A DNA stretch of 32,800 bases from Lactiplantibacillus herbarum (GCF_001039045.1 NZ_LFEE01000019.1:58980-91779), one strand, 5' to 3'; shown: positions 8,431 through 17,669, counted from the stretch's first letter. Program-made: numbers and translations. The notes: a model not told the origin generated them from the letters alone.

Positions 8431-9960
8431 TTAACTCAACACCACACCAGCTGCATGGGTCGAATAGTGTCGTGGTAAGCCTTCGATCCGTTGAGCTGTT
8501 TCAAACAGTAATTTATTTTTTGAAGAATCCGCAATTAAATTCTGCAGACGCTGCGAACCATCGTAGGCCTGCTGTAGCGTGATGTGAAGTTGATTCGGAA
8601 TCGCCGCACTCCAATCACTCATGTCATAGCTAGACAGCCCAAAGACTCGTCCAACATCACGAAGCGCTTGCTTAGCCGCTAGCGTCCCAAACGTAATAAT
8701 CTGTGCAACCCGATCATGACCATACTTATCATGAACATAATTTAAGACTTGCTCCCGCCGATTATCCGGAATATCCAGATCAATATCCGGCATGTTAGCT
8801 CGCTTAGCGTTCAAGAAACGTTCAAACAGCAAGTCATACTGTAACGGGTCAACATCAGTAATTTTCAGAGCATAGGCAACCAGTGAACCAGCCGCCGATC
8901 CTCGTCCAGGACCAGTCGTAATATCCGCCTCATGTGCATAGTTCATGACATCCCACACAATTAAGAAGTAATCATCAAAACCCATCTGATCAATAACTTG
9001 TAGTTCGTGTTCCAAACGATCAAAGTACGGTTGCGTGTCAGTCCCTTCCGGAAGGTCTGCCAGTCGTTTCTTAAGTCCCGTCTGACATAATTGCCGAAGA
9101 TACACATTGGCCGGTTGGTCTTCCGGCGTCGGAAATTTTGGTAGTTGTGGTGCTTGAAAAACTAATTCAACTTGGCATTGATCAGCTATTTCAACCGTAG
9201 CTGCAACGGCTGTCATCAAATCTAACTGTTGATAATCTTGCGCAATTGCATCCGCAGAGCGCAGATAATGTCCACCAGGGGTCTCTTTTAGAAGTTCTGG
9301 ATTATCAATTTGTTGACCACGATCAATGGCACGCAATACTGACACGGCAAAATAATCCGTTGATTGAAGATAATCAACCGGATCTAACGCCACAATCGGC
9401 AAGTGTTGTTGTTGCGCAAAACCTACAACAGTTGTTCGCAATACAGGGGCTTGATCTAATGAGATTCCCAAATACAAACTATCTGCGTCAACATGTTCGC
9501 GTAATTGTGCAAGCCAAGTTGCTGCTCGGTCAGCTGCATTTTGTAATAGTAGAGCCCCTAGTTCACTATCCTTAGCTGGTGTTAAAACCACTAAATGACC
9601 CAGCACTGGCAATATTTGTGCTAACGTCAATGGTTCATCCGCTCTAGCGGTCTGTTTCATCGTTGTGAGTCGCATTAAGTTCTGATAACCCGTCTGGTCC
9701 TTGGCCAAAGCCACTAGACTAAACGTTTGATCAGTTAATTGACTACCCACTAAGTTGAGTGTGATTCCTAGAATCGGTGTGATATCCGCTTGTCGACATG
9801 CATTGTAGAAATCAACAATTCCGTACATTACGTCAATATCCGTCAAGGCTAACGCCGGGTAGCCTTGTTGTTTAGCTGATTGCACGAGACCCTTGACCGT
9901 GCTAGTACTCTGCAACAGGCTAAACGTGCTTAAAACTTGTAGTGGAATATACTGTGGCAT
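8431..9960 (-). CDS. dnaE: DNA polymerase III alpha subunit DnaE, N-terminal part (ends at in-frame stop)
   Basis: DnaE is the second replicative polymerase of Firmicutes, which extends primers before PolC takes over. This 509-residue part contains the PHP domain (about residues 1-270) and the first half of the palm with the catalytic pair Asp392 and Asp394 in ANMPDIDLDIPDN, and the GPGRGSAAGS loop. The PHP start reads VLSTFSLLQ where metal-binding PHP domains have a His-x-His motif, so this domain lacks proofreading ligands, as in Bacillus DnaE. The frame stops at TAA (8433-8431) immediately after the conserved HYSTHAAGVVLS, then continues without a shift as KPLIQIVPLQ. AAAGGAG about nine bases before the ATG supports the start. 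It is either a pseudogene, a split gene or a sequence error. Confidence 0.88.
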   Translation of the reverse strand: MPQYIPLQVLSTFSLLQSTSTVKGLVQSAKQQGYPALALTDIDVMYGIVDFYNACRQADITPILGITLNLVGSQLTDQTFSLVALAKDQTGYQNLMRLTTMKQTARADEPLTLAQILPVLGHLVVLTPAKDSELGALLLQNAADRAATWLAQLREHVDADSLYLGISLDQAPVLRTTVVGFAQQQHLPIVALDPVDYLQSTDYFAVSVLRAIDRGQQIDNPELLKETPGGHYLRSADAIAQDYQQLDLMTAVAATVEIADQCQVELVFQAPQLPKFPTPEDQPANVYLRQLCQTGLKKRLADLPEGTDTQPYFDRLEHELQVIDQMGFDDYFLIVWDVMNYAHEADITTGPGRGSAAGSLVAYALKITDVDPLQYDLLFERFLNAKRANMPDIDLDIPDNRREQVLNYVHDKYGHDRVAQIITFGTLAAKQALRDVGRVFGLSSYDMSDWSAAIPNQLHITLQQAYDGSQRLQNLIADSSKNKLLFETAQRIEGLPRHYSTHAAGVVLS

Positions 9961-9995
9961 CTGCTGAGCTCCTTTCTTAATCGTTATTTAAAACT

Positions 9996-10001
9996 ATTAT
10001 A
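9996..10001 (-). promoter_or_regulatory. Extended -10 promoter of dnaE
   Basis: A perfect TATAAT on the minus strand is preceded by TGG, giving the extended -10 form TGnTATAAT. No clear -35 is present, which is usual for extended -10 promoters. It lies 36 bases before the dnaE ATG. Confidence 0.65.
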
Positions 10002-10036
10002 CCAAACAGTTGTTCTAAGCGGCAGTCATAAGCTGA

Positions 10037-10064
10037 TTGCTTTTTATTACCGGTATGTTAAAAT
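10037..10064 (+). promoter_or_regulatory. Promoter of the DUF2929 gene
   Basis: TTGCTT (10037-10042) and TAAAAT (10059-10064) are 16 bases apart, with TGT directly before the -10. The site is back-to-back with the dnaE promoter, and the start codon follows 26 bases later. Confidence 0.6.
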
Positions 10065-10089
10065 AATCCTCATTGGGAGGTGTCACAAG

Positions 10090-10290
10090 ATGATGAAGCA
10101 ACTTACAATTATCGTTTGGGCTGTTCTATTTGGCGAAGTGCTCGGCTATATCGGTGGAACACTTGAACAACTAGCTTATAAGCCTGGTGAGATTGGTATC
10201 GTCGCTGCAATTTTTGCACTAGTCGTTGTCAATAGCATCACTTATATTACTAATCATTCCCTACCCGTTAAAGGTTCAGAAAATAAGTAA
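10090..10290 (+). CDS. Small membrane protein, DUF2929 (YjzD-like)
   Basis: The 66-residue product has two hydrophobic segments (about residues 5-24 and 34-54) and a short polar tail. The motif IIVWAVLFGEVLGYIGG resembles the start of the DUF2929/YjzD family of small Firmicute membrane proteins. Function is unknown. GGGAGGTG lies nine bases before the ATG; a second ATG directly follows, so the start may be three bases later. It is a single-gene unit divergent from dnaE, with its own promoter and a terminator shared with clpB. Confidence 0.75.
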   Translation: MMKQLTIIVWAVLFGEVLGYIGGTLEQLAYKPGEIGIVAAIFALVVVNSITYITNHSLPVKGSENK

Positions 10291-10299
10291 TTTAAACCT

Positions 10300-10342
10300 A
10301 AAAGTCCCACAACTAACACTATGCTGGTTGTGGGACTTTTTT
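10300..10342. terminator. Bidirectional terminator between DUF2929 gene and clpB
   Basis: A perfect 14-base-pair stem (AAAAGTCCCACAAC and its complement) encloses a 13-base loop and has T-runs on both sides. It terminates the DUF2929 gene on the plus strand and clpB on the minus strand. Confidence 0.92.
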
Positions 10343-10367
10343 GTATCGGAACTTCTATTAAATTAAG

Positions 10368-12974
10368 TTAGACGGTTGGTGTCACTGCTTGATTCTCAAA
10401 TACTAACTGATCATCCAGCAGATTAATCGCTACCGTTGATTTTGGTGCGGCTCGGCCCGCGATAATTTCCTTAGCCAAAGGTGTTTCAACATGATTCGTG
10501 ATGAAGCGCCGTAATGGCCGGGCACCGTAAGCTGGTTCGTAACCCTGTTTAGCAATCCACTTCTTCGCTTCATCGGAAATTTCCAGCGTGATTTCGCGGT
10601 CTTGTAGCCGTGCTGACAAATGTCCGATCAGCTTACCGACAATTTCTTCAATTGCACTCAATTGTAGCGGTGTGAACATAATGATGTCATCGATTCGGTT
10701 CAAGAATTCCGGTTTGAAACGACTCTGAACCAACTGCATGACCTGCTGGTGAGTCTCATCAGACAAGTTGCCTTGATCATCAACACCTGCTAATAACAAT
10801 TCTGAACCAAGGTTAGACGTCATAATTAAAATAGTGTTTTTAAAATCAACCGTCCGTCCCTGACCATCCGTCAAACGACCATCATCTAATACTTGTAATA
10901 AGATATTGAAGACGTCTGGATGGGCCTTTTCAACTTCATCGAATAACACGATTGAGTATGGATTACGACGAACCGCTTCCGTCAATTGGCCACCTTCTTC
11001 ATAGCCAATGTAACCAGGTGCTGCCCCAACTAACCGTGAAACTGATTCTTTCTCCATATATTCACTCATATCGATTCGAACCATGTGATCGGCTGAATCG
11101 AATAAGTTTTCGGCTAATGCCTTGGCCAATTCAGTCTTACCAACCCCCGTTGGTCCAAGGAACATGAATGAACCGAGTGGCCGGTTAGGATCTTGTAAGC
11201 CTGCCCGAGAACGCAGTACGGCATCGGACACGGCATCAACTGCTGTATTCTGACCAACAACTCTTTCGTGCAAATGATCTGCTAAATGTAGCAGTTTCTC
11301 CCGTTCACCAGCAACTAATTTATTGACCGGAATCCCGGTCATCCGTGAAACCACGTTCGCCACTTGATCCGCTGTGACGGATTCTTCCACTAACCAATCA
11401 TCATGATGATCGTTAGCCTCCATATCAGTCAATTCCTGTTCTAGTTGCGGAATCGTCCCGTGTTGGAGCTTAGCTGCTGTTTCCAAGTCATAGTTACTTT
11501 CAGCGTTTTCCAAATCATGCTTAGCTTTATCGAGTGCGGCCTTCTTGTCACTTAACGCTTGCAAACTGTGCTTTTCACTATCCCAGCGTTCAGCTAACGC
11601 ACGTTGCTTTTCCTTAGCGCTAGCTAATTCACGCTGTAACTCGCCCAAGCGCTTAACCGAAGCGTCATCCGTTTCCTTCTTTAACGCTGCTTCTTCCACT
11701 TCTAAACGCATTAATTGGCGGTTAACTTGATCCAATTCAGTTGGATTAGAGTTCATTTCAACACGAATCTCAGCCGACGCCTCATCGATCAAGTCGAGGG
11801 CCTTATCTGGCAAGAAACGATCCGTAATGTAGCGGTCAGATAACTTGGCCGCTGCCACTAACGCGTTGTCGTGAATCCGTACACCGTGGTGAATTTCAAA
11901 ACGTTCTTTGAGTCCCCGCAAAATACTGATCGTGTCGTCGACGCTAGGTTCCGCAACTAGTACCTTCTGGAAACGCCGTTCAAGCGCCTTATCCTTTTCC
12001 ATATACTGACGATATTCATCAAGCGTCGTGGCACCGATCAAATGAAGCTCGCCACGTGCCAACATCGGTTTGAGCAAGTTACCGGCGTCCATACTACCTT
12101 CCGTCTTCCCCGCACCAACGATATTGTGAATTTCATCAATAAACAGGATGATCTGACCATCGCTCTTAGTAATCTCTTTAAGGACTGCTTTTAGCCGTTC
12201 CTCAAATTCACCACGATACTTAGCACCCGCAATCAGTGACCCCATATCTAAAGAAAAGAGTGTCTTATTCTTTAGGTTTTCAGGCACATCACCGCGGACG
12301 ATCCGTTGTGCCAAGCCTTCGATAATGGCCGTTTTACCAACCCCAGGTTCACCAATCAGTACCGGGTTATTCTTAGTCTTGCGTGAGAGAATTCGAATGA
12401 CATCGAGAATTTCTTCATCACGACCAATAACAGGATCTTGATCACCCTGGCGAGCTTGTTTAACGAGATCAACCCCGTATTTTTCTAGGGCTTGGTACTG
12501 GTCTTCCTGGTTACGTGAGGTGACACGCTGACCACCACGAATGCGATCAACGGCATTCTTCACTTGTCCAGCCGTAATGCCCTGGCCAGTTAAATATTTA
12601 GTTAATTGATCACCATTTTGATCCATCAAGGCTAAGGCAATCGTATCAGTCGCAAGAAACTCGTCCCCTAACGACTTGCGCTTTGCTTCAGCCGTCTGCA
12701 TGACGGCACCTAAACCTGCACTCATACTACTACCATATTGAATATTATCCCCACTGACGACACTGATATTGTCAAGTTCGTGATCCAATTCAACTTGTAG
12801 CTTATCGAGATCAACGCCAGCCTCACTGAAGATCTGGCGAACCAGTTCCCCTGGTTGCGTCAAGAATTTAAATAGATGGGGCACACCAATTTCTTGGTGT
12901 CGCCGCGTTTGCGCAATCTGTTGAGCCTGCGCTAAGGCTTGTTGTAAACTTTCAGTTAATTGTTCTGGATTCAT
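10368..12974 (-). CDS. clpB: ATP-dependent disaggregase ClpB
   Basis: ClpB is the cytosolic Hsp100 chaperone that extracts proteins from aggregates with the DnaK system. The 868-residue product has the standard order: N-terminal Clp repeat domain (about 1-145), first AAA+ module with Walker [10 protein letters not shown] and Walker B LFIDEIHN, a long coiled-coil middle domain (about 400-530, rich in Ala/Glu/Lys/Leu), a second AAA+ module with [14 protein letters not shown] and [13 protein letters not shown], and the C-terminal D2-small domain. The middle domain distinguishes it from ClpC/ClpE and ClpA. The open frame extends 18 codons upstream, but the ATG at 12974 has GAGGAGG nine bases before it. 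It is a single-gene unit under a CtsR-type operator. Confidence 0.97.
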   Translation of the reverse strand: MNPEQLTESLQQALAQAQQIAQTRRHQEIGVPHLFKFLTQPGELVRQIFSEAGVDLDKLQVELDHELDNISVVSGDNIQYGSSMSAGLGAVMQTAEAKRKSLGDEFLATDTIALALMDQNGDQLTKYLTGQGITAGQVKNAVDRIRGGQRVTSRNQEDQYQALEKYGVDLVKQARQGDQDPVIGRDEEILDVIRILSRKTKNNPVLIGEPGVGKTAIIEGLAQRIVRGDVPENLKNKTLFSLDMGSLIAGAKYRGEFEERLKAVLKEITKSDGQIILFIDEIHNIVGAGKTEGSMDAGNLLKPMLARGELHLIGATTLDEYRQYMEKDKALERRFQKVLVAEPSVDDTISILRGLKERFEIHHGVRIHDNALVAAAKLSDRYITDRFLPDKALDLIDEASAEIRVEMNSNPTELDQVNRQLMRLEVEEAALKKETDDASVKRLGELQRELASAKEKQRALAERWDSEKHSLQALSDKKAALDKAKHDLENAESNYDLETAAKLQHGTIPQLEQELTDMEANDHHDDWLVEESVTADQVANVVSRMTGIPVNKLVAGEREKLLHLADHLHERVVGQNTAVDAVSDAVLRSRAGLQDPNRPLGSFMFLGPTGVGKTELAKALAENLFDSADHMVRIDMSEYMEKESVSRLVGAAPGYIGYEEGGQLTEAVRRNPYSIVLFDEVEKAHPDVFNILLQVLDDGRLTDGQGRTVDFKNTILIMTSNLGSELLLAGVDDQGNLSDETHQQVMQLVQSRFKPEFLNRIDDIIMFTPLQLSAIEEIVGKLIGHLSARLQDREITLEISDEAKKWIAKQGYEPAYGARPLRRFITNHVETPLAKEIIAGRAAPKSTVAINLLDDQLVFENQAVTPTV

Positions 12975-13002
12975 ATATAAGTACCTCCTCAAATTCGGTA
13001 AC

Positions 13003-13026
13003 AAAAAGGCAGCCATTTCAGCTGCC
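13003..13026 (-). promoter_or_regulatory. Hairpin with T-run in the clpB leader
   Basis: On the minus strand GGCAGC, a seven-base loop and GCTGCC are followed directly by TTTTT. The structure lies between the clpB promoter and its ribosome site, so it is transcribed as part of the leader. In form it is a short intrinsic terminator, which would act as an attenuator or set basal expression. Confidence 0.55.
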
Positions 13027-13033
13027 AATCAAG

Positions 13034-13086
13034 TTTGACCTTTATTGACTATTAAAGTATAACGCCATTAGTCAATAAAGGTCAAG
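13034..13086 (-). promoter_or_regulatory. clpB promoter embedded in two inverted CtsR-like boxes
   Basis: On the minus strand TTGACC (-35, 13080-13085) and TATACT (-10, 13056-13061) are 18 bases apart. The promoter is flanked by a perfect 17-base inverted repeat (13035-13051 and 13069-13085). Each arm fits the CtsR heptad-pair consensus RGTCAAA-nAn-RGTCAAA: the downstream box matches 13 of 14 bases and the upstream box 12 of 14. One box covers the -35 and the other lies near the transcription start, a good arrangement for repression by CtsR, the class III heat-shock repressor. Confidence 0.85.
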
Positions 13087-13089
13087 AAT

Positions 13090-14328
13090 TTAGTTTTGGT
13101 CGTAATTATCCTGAACAATCTGTAAAACAACGTCAACGGCGCGTTCCATTGACTGCTCTGAAACGTATTCAAAACGGCCGTGCATGTTTTCACCACCGGC
13201 AAACAGGTTTGGTGTTGGTAAGCCCATGAAGGAGATCTTAGAACCATCTGTCCCACCACGCACTGGGAAGATTGCAGGTTCAATACCAAGCTTCAACATT
13301 GCTTGCTTAGCTAATTCAACTACTTGCATGTCTTTTTCAATCACTTCACGCATGTTGTAGTACTGATCCTTCATATCAACTTTGATCCGGGCAACCCCGT
13401 CAGCTAAGTTCAACTGATCAGCAACCGCGATGAATAAGCGTTTCCGAGCTTCAAACTTATCGCGATCGTGATCACGAATGATGTAAGTCATCTTAGCGCT
13501 GTCGACAGTGCCTTCCAAACTCAATAAATGGAAGAACCCTTCACGACCCTCAGTATGTTCAGGAACATCATGAGCAGGTAAAGCTGATTGGAAATCAACG
13601 GCTAATTGTAATGCATTGACCATCTTATCCTTAGCTTCCCCAGGGTGAACGTTGACACCGGCAATTGAAACCGTTGCTTGAGCAGCATTAAAGGTTTCAT
13701 ATTCTAATTCGCCAAGTGGGCCACCATCGACCGTGTAAGCATAGTCAGCACCAAAGGCTGGTACGTTAAAGTTATCGGCACCCGTACCAATTTCTTCATC
13801 AGGACCAAAGCCAAAACGAATCTTGCCATGCTTGATTTCAGGATGTGCTAATAGATATTCCGCAACACTAACGATTTCAGCAACACCAGATTTGTCATCA
13901 GCACCTAGTAAAGTCGTTCCGTCAGTCGTAATCAACGTTTGACCGGCATAGTTCTTCAAATTAGGGAAGATGGCTGGATCTAATTGGTAGTCGCTGTCTC
14001 CCAACTTAATGATCGATTGACCATCGTAGTTTTCAACGATTTGTGGATTAACGTTTTCTGAATTGAAATCAGCCGTATCAATGTGAGAAATGAATCCTAA
14101 GGTTTTAACGGCTTTGTCCGTATTAGCAGGCAACGTTGCAAAAACATAAGCACTCTGTTCATCTTGGGTAACTTCACTTAGCCCTAGTGCGGTTAACTTA
14201 GTCATCAACTGTTCCAAGAACGCCGTTTCTCGTGGTGAAGATGGTACCGTCGTTGATTCTTCATCAGAACGACTGTTGATCTTAACGAAAGTTAAAAAAT
14301 CTGAAATAAGATTTGGGTATTTTGACAT
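13090..14328 (-). CDS. pepT: Peptidase T (aminotripeptidase)
   Basis: PepT releases N-terminal residues from tripeptides in the cytosol. The 412-residue product matches the family length and carries the M20B metal ligands and catalytic residues: His82 and Asp84 ([12 protein letters not shown]), Asp144 ([12 protein letters not shown]), the Glu178-Glu179 pair (GPDEEIGTG) and the later [19 protein letters not shown] segment. A purine-rich AAGGGAAG lies about ten bases before the ATG. The gene starts 33 bases after the Nif3-family gene and is probably the last gene of the trmK run. Its stop codon is only four bases from the clpB operator, and no separate terminator is visible. Confidence 0.95.
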   Translation of the reverse strand: MSKYPNLISDFLTFVKINSRSDEESTTVPSSPRETAFLEQLMTKLTALGLSEVTQDEQSAYVFATLPANTDKAVKTLGFISHIDTADFNSENVNPQIVENYDGQSIIKLGDSDYQLDPAIFPNLKNYAGQTLITTDGTTLLGADDKSGVAEIVSVAEYLLAHPEIKHGKIRFGFGPDEEIGTGADNFNVPAFGADYAYTVDGGPLGELEYETFNAAQATVSIAGVNVHPGEAKDKMVNALQLAVDFQSALPAHDVPEHTEGREGFFHLLSLEGTVDSAKMTYIIRDHDRDKFEARKRLFIAVADQLNLADGVARIKVDMKDQYYNMREVIEKDMQVVELAKQAMLKLGIEPAIFPVRGGTDGSKISFMGLPTPNLFAGGENMHGRFEYVSEQSMERAVDVVLQIVQDNYDQN

Positions 14329-14361
14329 AATAAAATACTTCCCTTCAACTTGATTTATTTT

Positions 14362-15387
14362 TTAGACAAAGGTAAACGGATCAGTGTTGAGCTGTGAGGC
14401 AACGACCTCAACCTGCCAACCCTGTTGCGTTTGCCATTGTTGGAATAACTTAGTTAATTGTAACTTACAAATGCTTTCAATGTGGTGACCAGGGTCTACA
14501 ACAGTTAATCCACTCGCCAACATGTCGTGACCAGTATGATAGTAGACATCCCCCGTCACGTAAGCTTGGGCTCCCGCTTGTAATGCAGTGTGGTAGAACT
14601 TGCCGCCATCACCACCAAGCACGGCTACCCGGCTAATCTGTTGCTCAGGATCAGCACAAACTAACCGCAAACCGGCAACATGAAAGACTTGCTTGCAATA
14701 ATCTGCAAATTGACGCGCAGTCATCGGCGTCGGTAAATCACCAATCCGACCCATATAGTACTGGTGACCGCCCGTTAACAGTGGTTCAACTTGATAGTCC
14801 CATACGGATGAACCAACCAGTTGCGTCACACCAGCTACCGCCATTGAAACTTGGTCAGCCAGCAAATTAACACTGAACTGTTCACCAGAATTAGCAGCAT
14901 AGCGATTCAAGGTACCACCCACCGTTTTAGTTAAGTAATCTTGCACATCTTCAACTTGATCAGTTGAGATCGTAACTGTCATCTTAACCGCTGGCTCCTG
15001 GTAGCCTGGCACTAATCCCTGTACATCTTGCAGTTTTAACGCCTCAGCTAACCAGTCATTCATACCACCTTCAGCACAGTCCAAGTTCGTATGAGCTGCA
15101 TATACCAAGATATGATGCGCCGCTAAATCTGCGTACATTGCTTTTTGAGGATCTTGATAATCTAAGTTGTTTGCTGGGCGAAACATTGCGGGATGGTGCG
15201 CAAAAATCATATCTGCACCAATCTCAATCGCTTCTTGAACCACTTCTGGTCGTACATCCAGCGTGACCAACACTTTATGAATTGCTTGCTGCGGATCACC
15301 AATCTGTAACCCAGTCGGATCGTGCTCCCACTTTAATTTTAAGGGAGCAAACTGTTCGAATCGGTCAATTAACTCATTTGCCAGCAT
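14362..15387 (-). CDS. Nif3-like dinuclear metal protein (YqfO family)
   Basis: The 341-residue protein belongs to the Nif3/YqfO family, often named GTP cyclohydrolase 1 type 2 homologue; its real function is not settled. The metal-binding core is seen in WEHDPTGLQIGD, MIFAHHPAMF (His-His pair), YAAHTNLD and near the C-terminus TGDVYYHTGHDM and DPGHHIE. The middle insertion (about residues 130-230) is the extra domain typical of the Firmicute form. It overlaps trmK by 14 bases, with AAGGAG nine bases before the ATG, so the two are translationally coupled, as is common in Firmicutes. Confidence 0.92.
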   Translation of the reverse strand: MLANELIDRFEQFAPLKLKWEHDPTGLQIGDPQQAIHKVLVTLDVRPEVVQEAIEIGADMIFAHHPAMFRPANNLDYQDPQKAMYADLAAHHILVYAAHTNLDCAEGGMNDWLAEALKLQDVQGLVPGYQEPAVKMTVTISTDQVEDVQDYLTKTVGGTLNRYAANSGEQFSVNLLADQVSMAVAGVTQLVGSSVWDYQVEPLLTGGHQYYMGRIGDLPTPMTARQFADYCKQVFHVAGLRLVCADPEQQISRVAVLGGDGGKFYHTALQAGAQAYVTGDVYYHTGHDMLASGLTVVDPGHHIESICKLQLTKLFQQWQTQQGWQVEVVASQLNTDPFTFV

Positions 15388-16081
15388 CTACTAAGACTCC
15401 TTCGATTAATTTAATTTTGGCTTCGATGACCGCAATGTTTTGAGTTGGTGCCACCTTTGCTTGGTGCATCTGAGCCAACGCACTCTGCGCACGTTCTAAT
15501 TCACGTTGCCACTTTGCAATAAACACGGGTGACTTTTCTGCTAACAAGAATGGGCCAAATAATTGTTCATTTGCCAAATAAGTTACGGGTTGATCTACCC
15601 GATCTGCACAAATTACTTCATACGTATGCCCATCTTCAGCTAGAATTCGTTCAGCCGTAATCTGGAACCCGTTAGCTGCGAGCCAGTCACGTACGGTTGC
15701 CTCACCAACATTAGGTTCTAAGATCAACCGTTTAACACCTGCAAGTTGAGCCGTTCCTTGTTCTAAGATTCGCCGAATCAAGGGACCGCCCATACCGGCA
15801 ATCGTCACCGTGTCAATCTTGTCGGCTGGTTGAATGGCGGCTAAACCATCCGCTAAACGCGCCACCAAAATATCAGATAGACCTAACTGATTAATCTCGT
15901 GCTGTGCATTTTCAAAGGGGCCGCGAACAACTTCCCCAGCCACCCCGTAACTAATTCGCCGATTAAGCGCTAAGTTAGCGGGTAAATAGGCGTGATCTGA
16001 GCCAATATCCGCTAAACGCGCACCTGTTGGCACAAAATCACCTACCGTGGCTAATCGTTGTGATAACTGTTTTGCATCCAC
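15374..16081 (-). CDS. trmK: tRNA (adenine22-N1)-methyltransferase TrmK
   Basis: TrmK uses S-adenosylmethionine to methylate N1 of A22 in bacterial tRNAs. The 235-residue product has the SAM-binding motif ARLADIGSDHAYLPANLA, the VTIAGMGGPLIRRIL motif and a C-terminal helical coiled-coil part (about 180-235). I chose the GTG at 16081, giving MDAKQLSQRL, because AAGGGG is eight bases upstream; the ATG two codons earlier would leave only two bases of spacing. In many Firmicutes trmK follows dnaG-rpoD, but here the upstream neighbour is a divergent exopolysaccharide-type gene, so this locus is rearranged relative to that order. Confidence 0.92.
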   Translation of the reverse strand: MDAKQLSQRLATVGDFVPTGARLADIGSDHAYLPANLALNRRISYGVAGEVVRGPFENAQHEINQLGLSDILVARLADGLAAIQPADKIDTVTIAGMGGPLIRRILEQGTAQLAGVKRLILEPNVGEATVRDWLAANGFQITAERILAEDGHTYEVICADRVDQPVTYLANEQLFGPFLLAEKSPVFIAKWQRELERAQSALAQMHQAKVAPTQNIAVIEAKIKLIEGVLVDAGK

Positions 16082-16417
16082 ACACATATCCCCTTTAATT
16101 TTAATTAAAGATACGACGTTTTACTCAGTAGCTCCTAAAACCAACTACAGATACTGCTTGAGCATTCATGACAACCTCGCACTCAATATTATTATGATCA
16201 TCTAGCTTTAAGTTTCAGCTTAACTAACCATATTTTACCATGCTTCCCCTTGAATGCGTATTCAGCGAGTAAAGTTTTCCTGAAGGTTACTAAATTCTGG
16301 TCAAATCGCCTAAGTTTTCATTAACATCACAATTTCTTCACAACCCCAGTGCCATAATAAAATCCACGTCATCTCGGTAGACGTCATTATCCTCTAAATG
16401 AAAGAAAGTTTTGCTTA
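16082..16417. other. Divergent intergenic region between trmK and the Wzy-like gene
   Basis: I see no gene in these 336 bases. On the minus strand, TGGTAAAAT (16232-16240) is a possible extended -10 for trmK. A perfect 8-2-8 palindrome (16093-16110) overlaps the trmK ribosome site. Near the other end a plus-strand CATAAT around 16350 could be the -10 of the Wzy-like gene, and the 7-mer ACGTCAT occurs twice, nine bases apart, near 16367-16387. None of these has strong support. Confidence 0.4.
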
Positions 16418-17602
16418 ATGATGAAGAAACATACGTTTACCACGAACCCGTTCTTAACTGGATTACGGCTACTGGCAGTTTTACCACCCGTCGGTATTGC
16501 ATGGCTGATCTACTTAAGCCGCTGGCAGTGGTTATCCTTACTTCGACATCCCCGTACATTTGGGCGCCGTGACCCACTGTTGGGCTTCATTCTACTATTA
16601 ATGGGGGTTACCGCCCTCAATCTAAATCATCACGATTATCGTAGCGTCTGGCTATCCGCACTAATGTTATTTGTATTACTCAATTTGTGGTTATTATGCC
16701 GGCAATCAACTCAAATCATTGCTTGGCATGAGCTTCGACAATTCATCATTCAATTTGGATTGTATATTACAATTAGCGGTTTTGGCTTTCAATGGCTCAA
16801 TCAAGCCGTGACCTTACCTAATTGGCTCAAATTCTTACTTGGTGATTTATTATGGGGGTACGCGGCGAACCAAGATCGGTTATTCGGCTCCGCCTACAAT
16901 CCCAATGATGCCTGTTGCCTATTGTTAATTGCGCTAGGATTATTGCTCACACAATTGACACATCATACCGAGCATCCTGTGACGCCACTACCACTGATCA
17001 ACTGGTTATTAGCGGGGCTACTCTGTCTCGGCATTTATCAAACCCAGTCACGTACCGGCTTAATATTAATGTTTACGCTATTAATTGTCGTTGCTTACCA
17101 ATGCTTGCATCGCTATCGTTGGTGGATCACAGGCGCCTTAATTGGTTGTGCCAGTTTTCTCTGGCTTAATTTACCACGAGTAACCTCAGCAACCAGTGCG
17201 TGGCAATCGCGGCTTAATATCTGGCAAAATAGTTTTGATTTATTCAAGCAGGCACCATTGCTGGGCGTCACTTACTTTGGTTTTGCCCAAAATTATTTAC
17301 AGTTAACAGGGGCCTCCGTTCCACATGCCCACAACATCCTATTAATGCTATTAGCTTCGTTTGGGATTCTGGGCGGCGCCGGCTTCATATACCTCGTTGT
17401 TCGCAGTGGTTGGCACATTAGCCGTAACTGGCAACAATACCAACAATCACCAAATTTACGATACTTCATGATGACGTTACCGTTAATTTTGGCATACGGT
17501 ATCACGGATTTTGTCCTGTCTTCCATGCAAGTCTTAATCATCGTTTTAATGATAGTGGCAGCCTGGCGTCATGAACAGCATGCCGTTATCAGTCCAGCTT
17601 AA
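16418..17602 (+). CDS. O-antigen ligase / Wzy-type polysaccharide polymerase family membrane protein
   Basis: The 394-residue product is polytopic, with about ten to twelve membrane segments spread along its length. The C-terminal half carries the O-antigen ligase (Wzy_C) pattern: a Q-S-R-T-G motif (YQTQSRTGLILM), a periplasm-side-type loop with SRLNIWQNSFDLFKQAPLLG and a following HAHNILLMLLASFGILGG segment. Members polymerise or transfer lipid-linked glycans at the outer face of the membrane. No glycosyltransferase, flippase or chain-length gene adjoins it, so its substrate is unknown. It is a single-gene unit with weak ribosome site (GAAAG) and a strong terminator. Two consecutive ATG codons leave the start uncertain by one codon. 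Confidence 0.75.
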   Translation: MMKKHTFTTNPFLTGLRLLAVLPPVGIAWLIYLSRWQWLSLLRHPRTFGRRDPLLGFILLLMGVTALNLNHHDYRSVWLSALMLFVLLNLWLLCRQSTQIIAWHELRQFIIQFGLYITISGFGFQWLNQAVTLPNWLKFLLGDLLWGYAANQDRLFGSAYNPNDACCLLLIALGLLLTQLTHHTEHPVTPLPLINWLLAGLLCLGIYQTQSRTGLILMFTLLIVVAYQCLHRYRWWITGALIGCASFLWLNLPRVTSATSAWQSRLNIWQNSFDLFKQAPLLGVTYFGFAQNYLQLTGASVPHAHNILLMLLASFGILGGAGFIYLVVRSGWHISRNWQQYQQSPNLRYFMMTLPLILAYGITDFVLSSMQVLIIVLMIVAAWRHEQHAVISPA

Positions 17603-17612
17603 GACTAATGAC

Positions 17613-17669
17613 AAAAAGAGATTTCCAATCATTCTACAGAGTAATGTGGATGATTGGAAATCTCTTTTT
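17613..17669 (+). terminator. Strong hairpin terminator after the Wzy-like gene
   Basis: A perfect 20-base-pair stem (17613-17632 with 17650-17669) ends in TTTTT and begins with AAAAA, so it can act in both directions. It is ten bases after the stop codon. Confidence 0.92.

Noticed and set aside
8431-9960. Split-intein arrangement as in cyanobacterial DnaE
   Set aside because: No intein sequence flanks the break; the two parts are separated only by one stop codon in the same frame.
13035-13085. The large inverted repeat as a terminator for pepT
   Set aside because: The loop is long, there is no T-run after the stem, and the arms fit CtsR boxes around a clear clpB promoter.
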